The position numbers and the translations under genes were made by a program. This document shows, in pieces, positions 35,218 to 63,096 of a stretch of 64,000 nt of DNA (position 1 is the stretch's first letter; every line of letters starts with the position of its first letter). The notes beneath the pieces are model-generated. The model searched no databases, was not told where the DNA came from, and saw only the letters and a program-made list of their open reading frames with translations. The DNA comes from Acanthopleura granulata. Taxonomy: Eukaryota; Mollusca; Polyplacophora; Chitonida; Chitonidae. The stretch is from contig JABBOT010000012.1 of NCBI GenBank assembly GCA_016165875.1, forward strand, positions 10,440,136-10,504,135, read 5' to 3'.

Positions 35218-36959
35218 GATTACTGGTTGTCGCTGCTGTTCAAAAGATTGGTAGGGAAGAAAGTACTACACGTTACGTCAAGTTACAACAGCAGGCATAC
35301 CAGATTATACGACCATTGTTCTGCCAAGCAGGTTTATCCTGATAATCAATTCTCTGTTAAAGAAGAGTATATATTTGGTGTGCTTACACGACTTACGCCT
35401 GGTTTTACTGTGTTGATTGTCAATATCTCAAAACAATTATATCTCGGCTACTCATAAAGGCTTTATCAAGTTGCCTATACAAATGCTTTCCTTTGACCTA
35501 TGTTCTCGGTATATCTTATCTCATGCATTTGTCTTTTTCCCGTGAAATAACGTTCTTCTTCCAAAACATGAAAAATAGCGAGGTGAAGTTAAATATTCCT
35601 CAATTCTCCCCGCGGAGTTACCAACTCTTCATGCTGACGGTAGGGGGCAACGGGGCGCTCACCTCCAAGTGCCTTATTGCGCATGTGTAGATTATAATTA
35701 CTCAGTTGACTGTTGTTTAACACAATAATAAAACAATCCAAGATGGCGGCCAGTTTTATTGATTGAAGAAACGAGATTACCAGAAGTAAATCACGGACCT
35801 GTGCACGGAGTTTTACTGACAAACTGCACCATGGGTTACATCGTACTGGTGGAAGGCAAGTAGTCTCTTATAGTGAACTTCGTCGAAGATCAGTCCGAAA
35901 CGCCGTCGATTAATAATTGTCACCAAGAGCAATGGACACAGTGAAATTAAGACGACTCCCTTCGGACAACTGAACCCACATGTCCTGTGTCCTAACGACT
36001 GTTTTGGCAAACACTACAACACCTCCTCTCCCTATAGATGAGGCGATTTTGGAAACGGAGGTGTGTATAACAGGGCAATATATATGCCATCGTATTATTT
36101 CAGGTCATTGCAACGAGGAACACGGTGGGATATTTATCTGAAATTGCATGTGTGCATGACTCTTCCATAGTCACATTATCCACCGTTTTGATTCCATAAG
36201 CCACGTCGCGCATGGCAATTTAGGCCCAAGGATTGGCCATTGCTCTCTTGTAATACACGAGTACTGCGTTACCATTTTCTTCTCGAACAACCATCGCTAA
36301 GGGCGGAATGAACCATGGAGAATCCATCTTAGGCCCAAATTACTTCTATCAGGCGTTCTCGATTAAGACCACCATTTAGGCCACCGAGGATCATTTACAA
36401 AGATCTGATTGGCTGAGTATACCTATGTAAAATATAGGAGATAGGTGTTATGTTTCAATTCTTTCTCACCATTCCTTGTAGAACGGTGAAATAAAACGGC
36501 GATGAGTTATATATGAATGGTGATCATCCACCGGACCTTAGCCCAATTGTGTCCAGCAGCTGGCCTGTTCATGTATCAGGGTACTCGTTCGGCTTCCTGG
36601 TGTTTCAGCACCCCAATGCTGCCGCCTGTCACTAACGGGACATTATCTACGTCTTTACTGGATGTAAGCCTATAAGACTATGTGCATCTTCATGAAAATT
36701 TGTGCCAAGTATATCATCACACGGTGTCTCGTCTCTTTGAATACAAGTTTCCCCTGGGGCATGTTTTACGAAGCAGTCATTCACAGTGAAGATATACGTC
36801 ACCATAGTAAATGCGTCTGACGCAGCCTTGCGACAGCTTTATGAAGCGGGCCCCAGATTGGTAAAATCATGCCGGGTTTTGATGGCTGTCATTTGTTTTT
36901 TTTTATCCGTTTTGGCTTTCTTTGGCTCAGGGTTAAAGGGCTGGCTCGCTTCTATTATC

Positions 36960-37155
36960 CCACCCTTGACCGGGTTGCGTAATTTGAATCCAGCTGTTGT
37001 TGTTACGGCCGCGGCTTTAAGTCAGAAGGTGTGTCAGTTACCTGACCAAAGGTCGGTGGTTTACTACGAGCATTCTAGATTCCTCCACCGCACCCGATCA
37101 CCGTAATATGAGTAACACATTCTGGAGTATGGTGTTAAACATCAATCAAATAAAT
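36960..37155 (+). mobile_element. SINE-like repeat sharing the LINE-type tail
   Basis: Ends TATGGTGTTAAACATCAATC, then AAATAAATGAG, the same 3' tail type as the main SINE. It carries GTAATTTGAATCCAGC (B-box-like) near 36,980 and GGTCGGTGGTTTACTACGAG in the body. It is a related family or a chimera. Confidence 0.55.
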
Positions 37156-37159
37156 GAGT

Positions 37160-38690
37160 TGTTTACTTGGGTTTAATGTCTCAATGAAAGTCAGGAGTCC
37201 ATTCTAGATTTGTCAACGAATCTACGCTGGTTTCAATAAAGTGAAGTCATACTTGTCTCTGACAAGAACTGTAAACTTTAAAACGTATATTACGTTGCCA
37301 CAACTGTAATCAATGCAGGAGGAGTTACTCCTATTCGACCATTCATATAGTACAGATACAAAAAGAAATCCTTTTCCATATCAGTACATTTTCACAAAAG
37401 TAAGTGGCCTATTTCAGACAGGTCAACGTCTTTTTTGCCATACATGTCTATGAAGGCACTCGTAGAGTGGAATATTAAGTAAGAGCTATTTATCTCAACT
37501 GATATATACACTTTCAACAAAAAACATTTAATGGATTTCCAAGTGCTGGGAAAGACACTAACATAAGGCACTATTCAGTCTGCCTAAACACACTTGACCT
37601 GAATGACACTTATCACATTATTCCTAATAAAATACAACCACAAAAAAAATTCCAACAAACTTGCACGAGTTCTATATAGGACCGCACTTCACCTAGATGC
37701 TTTAGTAACCACTCAATTTCCTAAGCATTCTGACACAAGTGAATCCTATATTCAATTTCCTTCTGGTAAATTGTGTAAAGTACCCGCATACAGGTCTTGT
37801 GCAAATGGGGGCATTTATCGCAATCTACTATAGGGGACTCCGTGAGCTATTTATTCTCATCGTGTGAAAACAGTACAAACCAACGAGATTTCCTCCATCT
37901 TCAGACACATGTATAATAATCAGTAATATCTTGAATAATGGTACAGAATGTACAGTATATTAAACGCCCATCCCCCCTCAAAAAAACCCGCTGTGGACAT
38001 TTGGGTACGTTAATGGTACTTCAAGGTCTTTCGTGAAGCCTTCAGAATTCCTCCACCGGAACGATGACGCTGCAAAATCGCATAATTCTTGCTGGTCATA
38101 TAGAGGTAATATTTCCCTCCAGCTCAGCTTGTAAACTCTAGTCCTATAACTCCCTCAAAGATAAACAAATGTGTCATTTGATATTTTACAGCATAACCGC
38201 CATTTTCAGCCAGCATACTGCAGTATTACTGGTTATGACGAATGTTTACCTTGCGTTGACGGTTTGATCTGTAGTGCTGGGGGTCTGACCTTGGCAGTGT
38301 TTGCGCTTAGTAGTAAGCGACCACCTTGTTGTATATTTACCGATCTCTGGAAGTGCGACCTTAAAATTTGGTAGCTTTATCTTGAACTGTGGTAGTGATT
38401 TTGAAATTTGGTAGCACCACCTTGAATTGTGGCAAAGTGTTGTACTAAACGGTAGCAGAACTTTCCTAGAGATGTGGCCTTATTTGTGTGACAAATGCAA
38501 ATGTGTGAACATGTGGCGTTTCTGTACCATAACAAATCTCTATTCTTTCAGCTATATAGTCAAGTTTTCATAGCACTTAAAAGCACTAAACCTTTCCATT
38601 CGTCGCCTGCAGATCATTTACCCCTGCACTGAAGGAAGCCCGAGGGTAAATGGCATGGCCTTTGTGTCACTGAACAGGGAGTCAGCCCTA
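37160..38690. other. intergenic, no gene recognised
   Basis: Lies between the heparanase-like C terminus and the HPDL stop codon. It probably includes the HPDL 3' UTR, but no poly(A) signal close to the stop could be identified with confidence. TTTGGTAGCACCACCTTGAA-type near-repeats occur at 38,365-38,440. Confidence 0.4.
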
Positions 38691-38698
38691 CAAAAGCT

Positions 38699-41600
38699 TT
38701 ACTTCACAGAGCCATTGCATGGTGGAAACGTCTTGGGTTCTTGGTCACCATTTGCCGTCGCAGCTAAGCACGCCTGTACTGACTGCCAGAGAGCTGTGAT
38801 ATTGCCTGCACCAAATCCTGTGGCACGCACGCGCTGAATGACCTCCAGGAAAAATGTCCGCTGAGAAAACAAGGGCTTGGTAAACTTCTGCATCAAGTAC
38901 CTGCAAACACAGAAACATGCTAAGCATCAACTGTAGAATGAAACTAATTTTGAAAATAACAAATTTGGCTTGTACCGACACAATGACTAATGACATATGG
39001 CATCGGCAAATTGTGAACGACTGGTGGTAAACAAAATGGCTGAAAGACTGAATGAATGCTTATTGTTTAAAGCCCTACTCAAGAATATTTCACTTATACA
39101 AAGGCGGTATCTCCTTGGTGCAGGACGGATTTCCACCGTATCTTTTATCTGGCGCTGCCTCACCAAGACGACGTGCCGAAGACACCCAACAAGCCCCCCC
39201 CTCACCCAGTCACACTATACTGACACCGGACCGACCAGTGCACCCTCTACCCTCTTACTGCTGAGCGCCTAGCGAGGAAGCAGGATGTACCATTTTTTAA
39301 AGTCTTTGGTATGACCCGACCCAGGCTTGAACCCAGATCTCCCCCGTTTTTCTTTTATTTTTGATGACAAATACTTTGTATTGAAACTGGTGAGACAAAT
39401 ACATGTCTAATAACGTAACATTTTACCTCACAGGCTTTCCATTAGCCTCTCCATGGGATTCCTTATCCAAAAGTATTCCACTTTTCTTCAATTCTTCCAC
39501 ATTCTCCCCTATTTCGTGAATTTCGTTCAGCTTGCCCACCTATAAAATAAGAGAAATAACATATTTCAGTTCAAGTTAAAACCTGCGGCTGAAAACTGAC
39601 CAAATAAAATATGACATCTAGCTAGGACAATGACCAAAGAATTTGTCATATGGGCAATGAGAACTGTTTATACGTCAGAACAAATCATACTCCACCATTA
39701 ATGTTATCATTTATTTAGACTATTAGCAACTTTTCATTAATGTACACCTATCTGTTTGTAAAAGTGATGGGAGCAAAGCTTAATCTTCCCAAAGCCATAT
39801 GGCCATAGACAAACCGAAAAAGGCAACTGTCCACTGATCGACAAAAAGGTCATCCTGCCAAAAATAAGCCATTCGGCTAGTGACAAACAAAAAAAAAGAG
39901 CAATCTGACCATTTACAAAGAAAGCCAACTGCTCACTGACCAACAAACAACCCATCTGGCAACTAGCTAACGAAAAAAGCCACCTGTCCGCTCCGTGACA
40001 AACAAAAAAAGCTAACTGGCCATTGACAAACAACAAAGCCATTTGGCTACTGCCCAACAAAAAAGCCAACTGGTCAGTGACCAACAAAGTAGCCACCTGA
40101 CCAATGACCAACGAAAAATGCCAACTGTCCATTGACAAACAAAAACGCCAACTGGCCGCTGACTTGGTCGCTTTAATGCAGACGCTTGTAAAACACCTGT
40201 TCATGTTGATAAACTTATACAAGTATCTGTTCACTCGATGCCAACAACGATTAGTTTTAATCTTTTCAAAATGCGAATCCATTGAATGACGGACCTCTGT
40301 GTAGTAAGTGAATGGCGGTTCGGTAAATTCGACTCCATTAGCTTGTAGTCGGGACACCGTGCGCACGATATCCGGTGTGTGTAAACCAATATGCTGAATT
40401 CCCTCTCCACCATGCTCTCTCAAGAACACATTCAACTGGTCTGGTGCTGGAAAACAACCGACACAATTCATATAACTGCACTACTGATCACAACGTAGAA
40501 CAACTTAAAAATCAACACCAGTAATACACACTTTTCATTTGGATCAAATTCCCACAGCTAATTTATGGGCCACTGCTTTCCACGTTGCGGTGTAAAGTCG
40601 CTTATTTGTTCCCTATGGGCTGATACCACTTGGTCAGTTTGAAGGATGATTTAACGATTATTTTTGGTTGTGTGTAATCGGTCGGTAATGTTTACAAAGA
40701 AAGCTGAGCGTGTACACACGTTCATTACTAACACACGTGCAGTACGACAATGACAAACGTTTTGAGATGATGAATATATATTATTGTGATCATCCTCAGA
40801 ACCAAAGAGAAAGGCAAAAAGAAAAGAACCTACTGTCTTCCTTCAATGACTCGGCAATAACGAACTTGACTTTGGCACATTCTGAGTTGGCACTGTCACA
40901 CTGCAGACCAGTTTCTGCACACTGCCAGTACTCGAAGGCCTTCAGTCGGACTCCCAGATCCCCGTGCTCCACCACGAAGCCTCGACTTTCAGTCTCCTCG
41001 CTGAGCAGATAAAGCGGAATAACCAGATCAAGATGGGTTAAGAGATTCTTACAAAGACTCTTATCAACGGTGCATTGCAGAGTTAAACAGTTGTCTTCAG
41101 CCCTAAAACAACTTCTCTGCAACACTGTTACCTTATATACTATTTCTCTTATGAGACGCCAGTCAGTTTTATGGGAGGAGAAACTTTGGCACTTCCCTGG
41201 CTTGGGACTCTGGATGAGATAGGTTAAATACTGGTACTGGATAAACATTAATGTCTGATATCTTTGGGCATGCCATTCCAGTCTGAGACACCGTCGGCCT
41301 TGATATGTTTAAAGCGACGCTGTTCCTCAATGAAACAAGCAGTCCATCCCCAAGGTGAACATCAGGTTGGTGTCAGGTCAAATAACCCATCCATAATAAA
41401 ATGAATAATTGCTTTTACACTAACATCCAGGCGACATCCCTCTCTGATTATTCAATCAAACAACACTTGATGCTTACCTATTGATGAGGAATCGTTTCAT
41501 GCCGAAGCAGTCTTCATACCACTGCAGTATAGCCCCTGATCGTTCCGGCCAGCAAGCCAGCGTGACATGGTCAATATGGGTAATATCAATGTCACTGGAG

Positions 41601-42127
41601 GAAGCAATCATCACTGACGAATTGTCGGTCTGGCAAGGGACAGCGACGAAACCTGGTAAAAACTGTCCCCTGTAGCGTTGGGAATTGATGACAGAGTGGA
41701 CCGCGTTACCAACACAAGACTTCACCGTAGCTAACTGAACATCACCCTCGGGTGACGTAATGTTCCGTAGTGGGCGGACGAGTGTACCCCCACCCCCAAC
41801 GACGCGGTTTAAGCAGCGTTTCACATCTTTCACCTCCAAAGCGATGTTAAACACCGAATCGATCCGAACACCTTGGCCAGACGAGTTTCTGGACTGATTC
41901 CAAAGGAAGGTATAATCATCGTTCTTGCAACTGGTCGCTAAATCCGACGCCTCTGTTTTCAGTTCGGTTAACAGAAACCGCGCTTTGCCTTTTTCGACGA
42001 CCCATTGATTGCAGAAATCGGTAAAACGCGTTGCCCGCAGACGAAAATGAAATTGACTGACAAATTTCCGGAGAGCTGCCGGGCCGTCGTGCACACCGAT
42101 CTCAACGTGATGTAGAGTGACGGACAT
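38699..42127 (-). CDS. HPDL: 4-hydroxyphenylpyruvate dioxygenase-like protein, complete, 5 exons
   Basis: HPDL is a mitochondrial relative of HPD, reported to oxidise 4-hydroxyphenylpyruvate to 4-hydroxymandelate on the way to a coenzyme Q headgroup. Exons (minus): 42,127-41,478; 41,000-40,834; 40,446-40,295; 39,539-39,427; 38,900-38,699. All introns are GT-AG. Phases 2, 1, 0 and 2 match, and 1,284 nt give 427 aa (human about 371). The N-terminal glyoxalase-like domain is about 5-160 ([10 protein letters not shown] closes it) and the C-terminal catalytic domain about 183-390. The Fe(II) ligands are present: H187 (HIDHVTLAC), H291 ([13 protein letters not shown]) and E380 (FFLEVIQR), followed by [19 protein letters not shown] and ALWQSVQ favour HPDL over HPD. 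The start ATG has A at -3 and gives [11 protein letters not shown]; an in-frame extension upstream is possible. A targeting peptide is not obvious. The gene looks functional. Confidence 0.93.
39070..39350 (-). mobile_element. chimeric SINE fragment in HPDL intron 4
   Basis: The low end matches the main SINE tail region (CTACTCAAGAATATTTCACT). The rest matches the family at 25,150-25,430 (AGTCTTTGGTATGACCCGAC, then GGCTTGAACCCAGATCTCCC). It is a composite of two families or a third family sharing both ends. Confidence 0.6.
39780..40160 (-). repeat. ~30-bp minisatellite in HPDL intron 3
   Basis: Degenerate units around AAAGCCAACTGGCCATTGAC and CAACAAA, about 11-12 copies. On the minus strand the units stay open and join the frame of HPDL exon 3, producing a spurious 244-codon frame. 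The conserved donor GAG/GTCCGT at 40,295/40,294 shows that the repeat is intronic. Confidence 0.8.
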
Positions 42128-43125
42128 GATCAACTGCCTACACTGATGGACAATAACACTGAACTTGTCAAGGCTAATGACTTGTCCAGATATAACTCTC
42201 CACACCTACAGGAAGGAGAGCGCGACATGCACTGCAGAAAATGCTATTATTAGAATATCCGACGAACTATTCAAATCTCATATATGAAGTATAAGGTCAT
42301 GTACGTTCTATATATTACTAACAGACACTCGCAAAATATTCATATATGGAGAGCAATCCACCCTGTCCACCCGCATTTATGTGCATCCTAGTTTTCTTCA
42401 CATCTGAAACGAGAAGAGTGAATGTAACTGTGTAAAAAGCCACCCATAACCTAGTACTTAACTGTGCTTCCTCTTGTGTGTAACACGACGCCATTTAGAC
42501 AATATGCCGGTATTCACGTGGTATATTTTTAAAAGCTTGAGCCGCCATTTACAAGAGGATGGAATTACTGAAAACCACTATAGAAAATACAGATGTGTTG
42601 AAATATTTCAAGATATTACTAGTAACACCCAACAAATTTTCTTGCAACACTGGCCCAAATTTCAGTAATATTTGTTAAGTTTTACACTTAGAACATACGT
42701 TTAACACTATAGAACATACGCCTAGCAAACTTTTATTGAAGCCGATACACGCTGCTCGACTCTACTTTTAATTTATGTTTCAGTGAATTAACACGTGTGT
42801 AATACATTAGCAAAACTTATACATGCAGAAATGGAAACGAAAAAATATGAGGCACAATGACAAATATATTCCACGCTAAATACGCAAAACTTATAATTAA
42901 GTCTAGCTAATTTTGATATGATATGATATGATATGAGGTTATATCGTGTACATAAAATCCACTTGCACAGCAAGTTTGATGAAAATCAGTATGACTAATT
43001 ACAATCAATATGCAAAACTTCTGGACGGATATTGCTGATTTTCAAGCCTGATGTGAAGTTTCGTATGGCATTTCGCCTCGACACAAACCAAGGCTCTGTT
43101 TATCCCCAACACACAATCGTAACTT
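42128..43125. other. HPDL upstream region
   Basis: Presumed promoter and 5' UTR of HPDL, with no convincing core element. A run of four GATAT-type units occurs near 42,916-42,936 (ATGATATGATATGATATG). No other gene was seen. Confidence 0.4.
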
Positions 43126-43137
43126 AAAAAGTAGACA

Positions 43138-43391
43138 GCTCAGTCGGTTAGCGCGCTATCGCAGCACAATGACCCGAAGCCTCCCACCAATGCGGTCGCT
43201 GTGAGTTCAAGTCCAGCTCATGCTGACTTCCTCTCCGGCCGTACGTGGGAAGGTCTGCCAGCAGCCTGCGGATGGTCGTGGGTATCCCCCGGGCTCTGCC
43301 CGGTTTCCTCCGACCATAATACTGGCCGCCGTCGTATAAGTGAAATATTCTTGAGTACGGCGTAAAACACCAATCAAATAAATAAATAAAT
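43138..43391 (+). mobile_element. tRNA-type SINE with TSD, reference copy
   Basis: Sense orientation: tRNA-like head GCTCAGTCGGTTAGCGCGCT (A box), GTGAGTTCAAGTCCAGC (B box), body TCTCCGGCCGTACGTGGGAA, GGATGGTCGTGGG, CCGGGCTCTGCCCGGTTTCC, 3' part AAGTGAAATATTCTTGAGTA, CACCAATCAAATAAA and an (AAATA)n tail. A perfect 12-bp TSD, AAAAAGTAGACA, lies at 43,126-43,137 and 43,392-43,403. The head lacks its first few bases. Confidence 0.94.
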
Positions 43392-43403
43392 AAAAAGTAG
43401 ACA

Positions 43404-46400
43404 CACGCATCTACATCACTTATTTCGGCCTTATATTCTGCTGTGTCCCCAGGAAGTGAATTCCCGTGTCTGCTAAATATATTTTCACGCCCAAAAACAT
43501 TAATTGTGTGTGTATGGTCTATATAGTTAATTTTCACAACCAGCACTGCAAATTTATTTACCATAGATGACAGGGCCTAAAAATAATATCAATAGTTACC
43601 CCGCCACGATATTCAAGTGGGCACAAACAGGACTCTAATTTGCCAGGTCGATTGATCGAATTTAATCTTACAACATCGGTACAGTGTATGCAGCTGTGGA
43701 AGATTGCATATACCCACAGGTCTCACAGATACACACGTACAGTCCTATATGCTGATCTATACAAAGCACGGTGATCAAGGTTGCTATAACTGAATCTCAA
43801 ATGCTTACCCTTCTCTTATCTATATTGATACCTCAGTTCACGTGAGCCTAGGTATTTATAGGTATTTTGGTAGCCTATCTGTATGTACGCGCCTGCATGT
43901 TGTAAATTTCGTGCATTGCGGTAGGCCTACGCCAACGTCATTAACAGGCTTAGTCATACATATGTCCTCATTTATCATCTGTTGCATAAAAGTACACTGA
44001 CACAACAGCTGTTTACAGTTGATTAGCAGTTAGGCTAATATCACACAATTATTTGAAACAAAAATATGGCCTTTTTTTACTCTCCTGTTAGCTGCGGTCT
44101 TAAGTTAGGCCTAGTGCTAGGGTTTTTCAGGTACTGTACCGGTAGCCTGTAAACACGTACACACGGCATGCTTTGTGCTCTTCAGCGATAAACCAAACCC
44201 TCATCGCGTCAGTGAAACATGCTAGAGTAACCACTGCATTGAATCAGTAAATGCCGTGCCGTATCGTACACACATCTTTTAATAACCACACGAATATGAG
44301 TTCAGTGATATACGCCTATTTATGGTGGGGATACATACGCTGTCCAGTTCCATATAAATACTTGCATTTGGTGATCTGGAGACGGCGTTTGGAAACCTGT
44401 GGCTTAAAGGCTACGCTGAACTAAGACATATACAGAGGTACATATGTACATGACCTACAATTTTTTTAAGGCCTATGCATTTTCACACATAGCGGTACAC
44501 TGTTGCAGTATATCAATACCACATCCATTAGACTATCGGTATATGAATCAACCCAGACTTTCCTCAACCCAAGTTTCTTGTTTACACATCATGCACTTAT
44601 AATGCACAATGGCTATGCATCCCTTCCAATGAAATAAAACGCTCGGTCATAGGACCGGTACAGTGCGTTACACGGATCGAGTGACCTTAATGTTACTGCT
44701 ACAAATGTCATTACCTTTACGTGTACTTTGCGGTGATCGTTACAAGGGTGTACAACAACAACGACGCTTGGTTATGAAACGATGCTATTCCTAGTCTATT
44801 TAGACGAAGCCTCTCGCACAGATGCGGCTTTAAAACGATACGCCACGCCCCTGTACCAAATTAAATACTAGGAGTTAAGTGACTAAATACCTTTAACTCA
44901 TTACATCATTTCACGAGATCACTTATGGTCACCAGCGTGTTGATTACGAAGGGAGATAACTCTTGTGCTTGTATAGCAACTGTTGTGACGGGTTTATTTG
45001 TGCAATGTTAAGTTCGGGTTACTTCCATTAAGCTCCGACCGAATGTCTTGGGCCTACCGTACGACGTTGTCGATTTTCAAACAACCGGGCAAAATGAACT
45101 AATCCTATTAAAACTAACTACATGAGACACATTAGCGCTGAATTACGGAGAAGGTGATTGCCTGTAATCGTCCAAAATACTGGTATTGGTAAAATCCGGA
45201 ACTATTTTATATTCAGGCAAAACTTCCACGGATGACAGGAACTGAGAGTGTAATACAGCTTTCAGGGCATTTATTGCACAAGACTTAAAATTACAAACCA
45301 TCAGCCAAGTGACAGATGGCTAGCACCGAGAACTTCACATTTATGCAAAATTCAGACAGTAAAGCTTAAACATCGTTACCACAGCGACAGTTACATGAAA
45401 CAGGCCCTTAAAATGCATTCATTATCATTTCTCGACTCGATTATAGATCCTGTCTCTGAGTGAACGACAGCGAATGAGTGAACAAAATAATCTTGAAACA
45501 GAAGTGAGTAGACTGACGTAGAGGTTTCACTAATTGGCTTAACTGTCAGTGGGCCTATTATACAGTTTGAAGGGCTCTAAGAACAAAAACCTTTAGGCTC
45601 AGTTAATGTATGGTAATAACTAACACACTAAAAGATGATGGAAAAAAACAATTACGAATCATTCACATTTCGACATTCAGGTATCAGTAAGCCCTACACG
45701 ACTTGATTGGAGGGTTGCCTAAGCCTTCACATACGAGGTAAAATACCTTAAATAATATAACAAAGTCAACAAACATTATCAACGACTGAATTCCATTAGC
45801 CTGTGCTGAGGATGTCTGTATAGGTTATATAGTCTATACGTACTATCAGTGGCAAACTCTGAAAGTCAATATGGAAATTGAGTCTCATGTCCTCATATTA
45901 AAATTATGCATTCATTCCTATACAAAGAATTTCGTGGCCTTAGTCATGTTAAACTTTTTGCCTGCTGATAATGGGACCAATAACAATGGATAGGCCTATA
46001 ACTAACAAGCCTCCAGTACTCTCTACCAATTGGTATAGACTACATCCCTTAAAGCGACCAGCTTTTTACCATATACATCTCTAACTTGCATGACCATGAA
46101 ATTATTCAGTTACTTGGCAAAATGTGGTGTCTTTCTCGAGATGTACCACGTTTCTTTTATTTATAAAATTGAATGCCAACATACAACTTCTGTAACATAT
46201 TCCATAGTAAGATCGAATAAATAGATGAATAAAGTTGATCAGTCCTTTCAGATCCTTGGATTACTGTCAGTTTTCAATTATGGCAAGATGGGAGTTATTG
46301 CAAATGAAAATTCTTATGAGAAACTAACCCTTCTTTTGGCACAACAATTCATTCAGAAAGTTTGCAAATAGGCAACTGGTACTGTGCTTCACTCACCCAA

Positions 46401-47843
46401 GGCTGCTGTAGCGTGCATGGTGCACACCTACCAAATTATCAGTAAGCTTGGTTTGATGTGTTCAGTTTGGCCTATTTGAGATTTCATTGCCATATTGCTG
46501 CCTGACTGTTGCATGTTTCATTTTACAGTGTTATTATTAGCTAAAGAGCAAGATGGCACTATATCTTACAACTGTCTATCATGTTCATGTATTTTAGCAT
46601 TTTCGGAATAGTTTGAATAGCCAGCCCTGTATCATCCACTACATGTACCTTAAAGTTCCTTATATTTTATGTCCAACGTACATGTATTCCCCCCTCACCA
46701 CCACCCCCCGTTTTAGGTTATAAATCTACATTTCACATAATATTAGGGTTGATATACCACAAACAAGTTGTGATACATTCAAAAACAAACACACAAGACT
46801 ATTCTTCATGCAACAAGGGAAAGAGATCACAGAAAAACTGACTAAGCCATATCAGTGAGATTCTTCAACAAGATGAAATTATCAACATAAAGAAGACACA
46901 TATGGCAAGATTACATTACTCATTTGTAGGTCTTAAAATCAAACAGAAATACATAAATACATATATATGTGTCCCTAAACACGCTTTTTTTAACTGCAAC
47001 TGATCGGTACTGTATATTGCATGTAGTATAATTTAAAAATTACAACTGTAATCCTACAAAAAGTTAGATTAAACCGATGCACAGAAAGTCTGTTATCATC
47101 TGCAATAATACATCAAAATATGAGGACAACTAGAGCAAACAGAAAACAAATATGTCCTGGAAATAATGCATCTATGAGCTCAAAATGACGACATGTACAA
47201 TGCTGAATCATTGTTTACTTTACAAGCAGGTGGGACCATTGTGAAATTGACTCCCTTGCACTGGGTAGAGAGAACTGGATTAAACCATCATACAGATGCA
47301 TACATGCATGCACAGTTAATATAAAGGTTAAATATGTTTGGCAGTTTAATACACATAAATATATCAGTTAACAGCTGAGCTTGTTTTCTACAAAAAAGAA
47401 AGGGCATGCAATCATACATACATAAAGATCATGTATAAACATACTGTCGACATAAATTTCAAAATCAAATGAGCTGGAAGACTCCAGAAAATATACAGTG
47501 TGATACTGCATAACAACATTGATGCAGTAGTGCTTTTAGTTGCTTAGACTGGAAAATACCGGTATTGTACATCGCTTTCAAATCTGAAGTCATAAAACAA
47601 TAGTTTCATGGTTACCAGCAACCCTAAAGACACGTGCAAAGCCATAACAAGCATCTGATGTCGACCTCACAAAGTATCTCATACTATGTAAATGCTAGGT
47701 AAACACAGACGCTCACATGTGTAAAGTGCCACTCTGTATTCTTTGGCCCAAATAACTGTTACTGTCACTGCTGTTCCCGGTTTAGTGACAGGGCTACAGT
47801 TACAGTTACTGTTCACATCTGATGCTGCACCAGCAGCACTGAT
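43404..47843. other. intergenic, about 4.4 kb
   Basis: Separates HPDL from the FHIP2A stop codon. No exon, SINE or array was recognised. It probably includes the FHIP2A 3' UTR; an AATAAA on the minus strand near 46,157 is a candidate poly(A) signal but is far from the stop. Confidence 0.4.
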
Positions 47844-62778
<14,935 letters not shown>

Positions 62779-63096
62779 TCTCTTCTTCATGGATGTTAGG
62801 AAAATTGTATTAAACCCACTACTGCGAACCTGCAGTATTGCCTGAACCTAAAGAGTTCTAATTACACGTCACTGACTTTCAGCGTGTCAATAGAACAACA
62901 TCGTCCGCTCCACTTTGAAAAGGAAGTGAAGTATCAAGGCCTGTGCGCACACATTTACCTCGTTCAAAGCCACTCACAAGCCTACAAGGTTATCATACGG
63001 TATTTTACAGCCTGTAGCCTCCCTCTGACTAGGAACCTTTGGGAGCAGGGTTAGCGGCAAAGTGCGCCATCTGGCGAGGCCTTTCTTATGGTCAGC
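62779..63096. promoter_or_regulatory. bidirectional promoter region, FHIP2A / FNTA
   Basis: Only 318 bp separate the two start codons. The interval includes AAAAGGAAGTGAAG (ETS-like GGAAGT) near 62,920, a near-palindrome CGCCATCTGGCG at 63,065-63,076, and CATGGCGGAC over the FNTA start, resembling the YY1 initiator motif. No TATA box is evident. ETS and YY1 sites are typical of divergent housekeeping promoters in animals; their use here is inferred. Confidence 0.65.

Larger units (their letters stand above)
31037..36635 (+). pseudogene. HPSE-like: heparanase-like (GH79) copy B, broken
   Basis: Exons: B1 ~31,037-31,159 (KFLSVTIDT); B2 31,812-31,912 (the same 101-bp length as A2, RIGGTYADRL); B3 32,284-32,455 (GWEMIFDLSLL); B4 from 32,820 (EPELYFRVK, LLVGPALIASF); B5 33,246-33,297 (FLSTGSSSIDAL); B6 33,396-33,486; B7 33,962-34,108 (LLFTLNSAVDAMAKY, GGGGAPVLSEPFIAAF); B8 35,218-35,457 (DYWLSLLFKRLVGKKVL); B9 ~35,584-35,676 (LTVGGNGALTSK); B10 ~36,507-36,635 (GYSFGFLVFQHPNAAACH then stop). 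Defects: TGA in place of Leu in AYLRIGG (31,858-31,860), a 1-nt insertion before the NEP Glu in B3, a frame break at the nucleophile motif in B7, and the exon expected between B7 and B8 not found. B3 appears to use a GC donor. C-terminal exons remain well conserved. Confidence 0.78.

Noticed and set aside
36786..37106. 106-codon plus-strand frame with a hydrophobic stretch
   Set aside because: Its second half overlaps a SINE-like repeat (36,960-37,155), and no homology or exon context supports a gene.
39737..40471. 244-codon minus-strand open frame
   Set aside because: Only its first part is HPDL exon 3. The remainder runs past a donor of the correct phase into an intronic minisatellite.
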